A stretch of DNA of 64,000 nucleotides, taken from contig JBHIWP010000001.1 of assembly GCA_041987425.1 (NCBI GenBank), positions 28,837 to 92,836 of the forward strand, in the 5' to 3' direction. A model generated the notes under the pieces. It was given only the letters and a program-made list of their open reading frames with translations. It made no database searches and had not been told where the DNA came from. Shown one piece after another: positions 62,581 through 64,000 of this stretch (position 1 is its first letter; each line of letters begins with the position of its first letter). The position numbers and the translations under genes are program-made. The stretch comes from Leptofilum sp041987425. Lineage in GTDB: Bacteria > Chloroflexota > Anaerolineae > Promineifilales > Promineifilaceae.

Positions 62581-64000
62581 ATGACACACACGGTTACAAC
62601 TATGACAGCTACAGAAGAATCCACCTTGCCGGATGGCAACCTTATACAAACTGAAGAGCCGGGCCTGGAAAACGCATCTGAATTGAACGGACATGGCCTG
62701 TTGGATCGGCTGCGCTTTTGGCGGCGAGGGCAAACGTGGCTGGAGGTTGTTGGGTACCATGTAGAGGATATTCAAACCGATCAGCCAGTGGCGATTCAAG
62801 AAGGAGCTACATTAGTCGGCAATGTCTTTGCGCCTCGCCTGGTGGTTGCCGGATTGCTGACAGGTTCGGCCGTTTGCCGCGATATTCGGATTGAGAAGAG
62901 TGGCCAGGTATTGGGGGATGTCTTTACGGTTGCCCTGAATATTCTGCCTGGCGGCAATCTTAACGGCTGGATCAGCAGCGTCGATGAAGGCGATTACACA
63001 GCTTTGGCTGAAGACGGCCGTCTGCCCGAAGATACGGAATTTATCCGCCAGGAAGGCACAGGCGACTATTCTGAAGGCACTCTGCTGAACCGAAATGAAG
63101 CGCAAATTGAAACCTTGCACCATTTGCAGTCACAGGCGGCCGTTGCCCTGGCTGCCCGGGCCGAACTTGAACAAGATTTCCAGCGGCGCCTCACGGAGCT
63201 GGCCGGTGAATCTACCAACACAATTGCCAGCCTAAAACAAGAGCTTACCGACCTGCGCGCGGAGTTGACCACCAAACAAACCCAGCTCGATGAAGCGCAG
63301 GAAGCCTTGCGGCACCGCAAAAGCCAGGTAGAACGACAGGCGAATGAACTGGGCATTGCTCGCGATCTGATGACGGAGCAAAATGATGAACTCACCAATC
63401 TACGCAAGCAATCTGCGCAACTTCAGGGCAACTATACGCAGTTACAAAGCGAAAAGACGGAAGTTGCCGATAAGCTAGAAGCGGCCCTGGCCGAGATCAA
63501 CACCCTTCGCGACCGCATCCACAGCCTGGAAGTGGCACACAAAGCTAGCCTGGCCCATTCGGCCGACCAGGAAGAGTCACTCATTCGCTGGCAAGAGCTG
63601 GCTGAAATTACGGAAAAGAAGGCTGAAGATCTGGAAGCTGATTTGCAGAAAGTACGGCTTCAGATCGAAGAGAACAATAAAATCATCGAAATGCTGCGGG
63701 AACAGCGCCAGGCTGCTGATACGGAGTTGGGAAAGGCGCTGGATGACCTGGCAACCCTGCGTGAGAAAACGAAAGATCCTCTGGCAAAAGTAGAACAGCT
63801 GGCAGAAGCAGAAGCCAGGATCGAGAGCCTGGAGGCAGAATTAGCAGATGCTGAACATGCGCATGTAGAGCGCGTTTTGTGGTATAAAGCTGAGCTGGAA
63901 GCCAGCCAGGCGGCAGCCACCGTGGCCCAACAAAAAGCGGATGAACAGGCGGAATTGGCATCCAGGCTGGAAGAAACAGTTCAATTGCAGCAAGAAAAGT
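62581..64000 (+). CDS. Bactofilin-like domain plus long coiled coil, partial (runs off right edge)
   Basis: At least 473 residues; ATG 62581 is the first start and ATG 62602 the alternative, both without a clear ribosome site. Residues of about 60-135 form a polymer-forming-cytoskeletal/bactofilin-like beta-solenoid stretch (EGATLVGNVFAPRLVVAG..., SGQVLGDVFTVALNI). A very long Glu/Gln/Ala/Leu-rich coiled coil follows from about residue 175 to the window edge, with heptad-like ASLKQELTDLRAELTTKQ. The join suggests a cytoskeletal or cell-shape scaffold. The C-terminus is not visible, so an attached effector domain cannot be excluded. Confidence 0.85.
   Translation, partial: MTHTVTTMTATEESTLPDGNLIQTEEPGLENASELNGHGLLDRLRFWRRGQTWLEVVGYHVEDIQTDQPVAIQEGATLVGNVFAPRLVVAGLLTGSAVCRDIRIEKSGQVLGDVFTVALNILPGGNLNGWISSVDEGDYTALAEDGRLPEDTEFIRQEGTGDYSEGTLLNRNEAQIETLHHLQSQAAVALAARAELEQDFQRRLTELAGESTNTIASLKQELTDLRAELTTKQTQLDEAQEALRHRKSQVERQANELGIARDLMTEQNDELTNLRKQSAQLQGNYTQLQSEKTEVADKLEAALAEINTLRDRIHSLEVAHKASLAHSADQEESLIRWQELAEITEKKAEDLEADLQKVRLQIEENNKIIEMLREQRQAADTELGKALDDLATLREKTKDPLAKVEQLAEAEARIESLEAELADAEHAHVERVLWYKAELEASQAAATVAQQKADEQAELASRLEETVQLQQEK

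Larger units (their letters stand above)
953..63019. repeat. Highly iterated palindrome ACGGCCGT scattered over the window
   Basis: The octamer ACGGCCGT occurs more than 70 times in my reading by eye (for example about 953, 1860, 4778, 24366, 37568, 47928, 57690, 62304). It is often extended to AACGGCCGTTT. About one would be expected by chance in 64 kb. It occurs in NRPS genes (as Thr-Ala-Val or Asn-Gly-Arg), the transport operon and spacers. The behaviour is like HIP1 (GCGATCGC) of cyanobacteria. Confidence 0.85.

Overview
The window (64 kb) looks like a chromosomal segment of an environmental bacterium of moderate GC. The best guess is a Chloroflexota (Anaerolineae-type) organism. Supporting this are the Thr/Pro 'TPT' linkers and DNRLRE/PKD domains of the secreted giant protein, the Rhs core type, and class 2 PyrF. 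I see no rRNA, tRNA or marker gene, so this is inference. The palindrome ACGGCCGT recurs more than 70 times by eye where about one is expected, in genes and spacers alike, so the segment shares one genomic signature throughout.

Almost everything reads leftwards (minus strand). Right to left: a partial bactofilin-like coiled-coil gene (plus), a small membrane protein, pyrF, a SorC-family regulator (plus), and a divergent sugar/polyol operon. That operon holds a split transketolase, FGGY kinase, DUF2291 lipoprotein, Rbs-type ABC transporter and a xylose-isomerase-like TIM barrel. Its binding protein is an internal tandem duplication of the whole sugar-binding domain.

From 49.8 to 20.7 kb lies a natural-product cluster. 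It starts with a histidine-type ammonia-lyase and three NRPS proteins in a row (halfC-A-PCP-C-A-PCP; C-A-PCP; C-A-PCP-TE), then a sulfotransferase. Next is a five-gene cassette: acyl-CoA dehydrogenase, stand-alone A domain, two flavin halogenases and a free carrier protein. It matches the PltE/PltF/PltA/PltL logic for turning L-proline into halogenated pyrrole-2-carboxyl-S-PCP. The cluster ends with a membrane acyltransferase and two paralogous A-less C-PCP-TE proteins. The likely product is a halopyrrole-containing peptide, possibly sulfated.

From 20.3 to 9.8 kb there is a polymorphic-toxin island: a 2835-residue secreted Rhs/YD-repeat protein, a membrane protein placed as immunity factor, a broken orphan Rhs tip, and a second related membrane protein.

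From 9.4 kb to the left edge is a second assembly line. It has a formyltransferase-halfC-A-PCP protein with a luciferase-like monooxygenase embedded in the A domain (glycine-like specificity code), followed by a type I PKS (KS-AT-KR-DH...) that runs off the window. Whether the two assembly lines make one product or two cannot be decided here. No transporter, MbtH protein, phosphopantetheinyl transferase or cluster-specific regulator is visible in the window.
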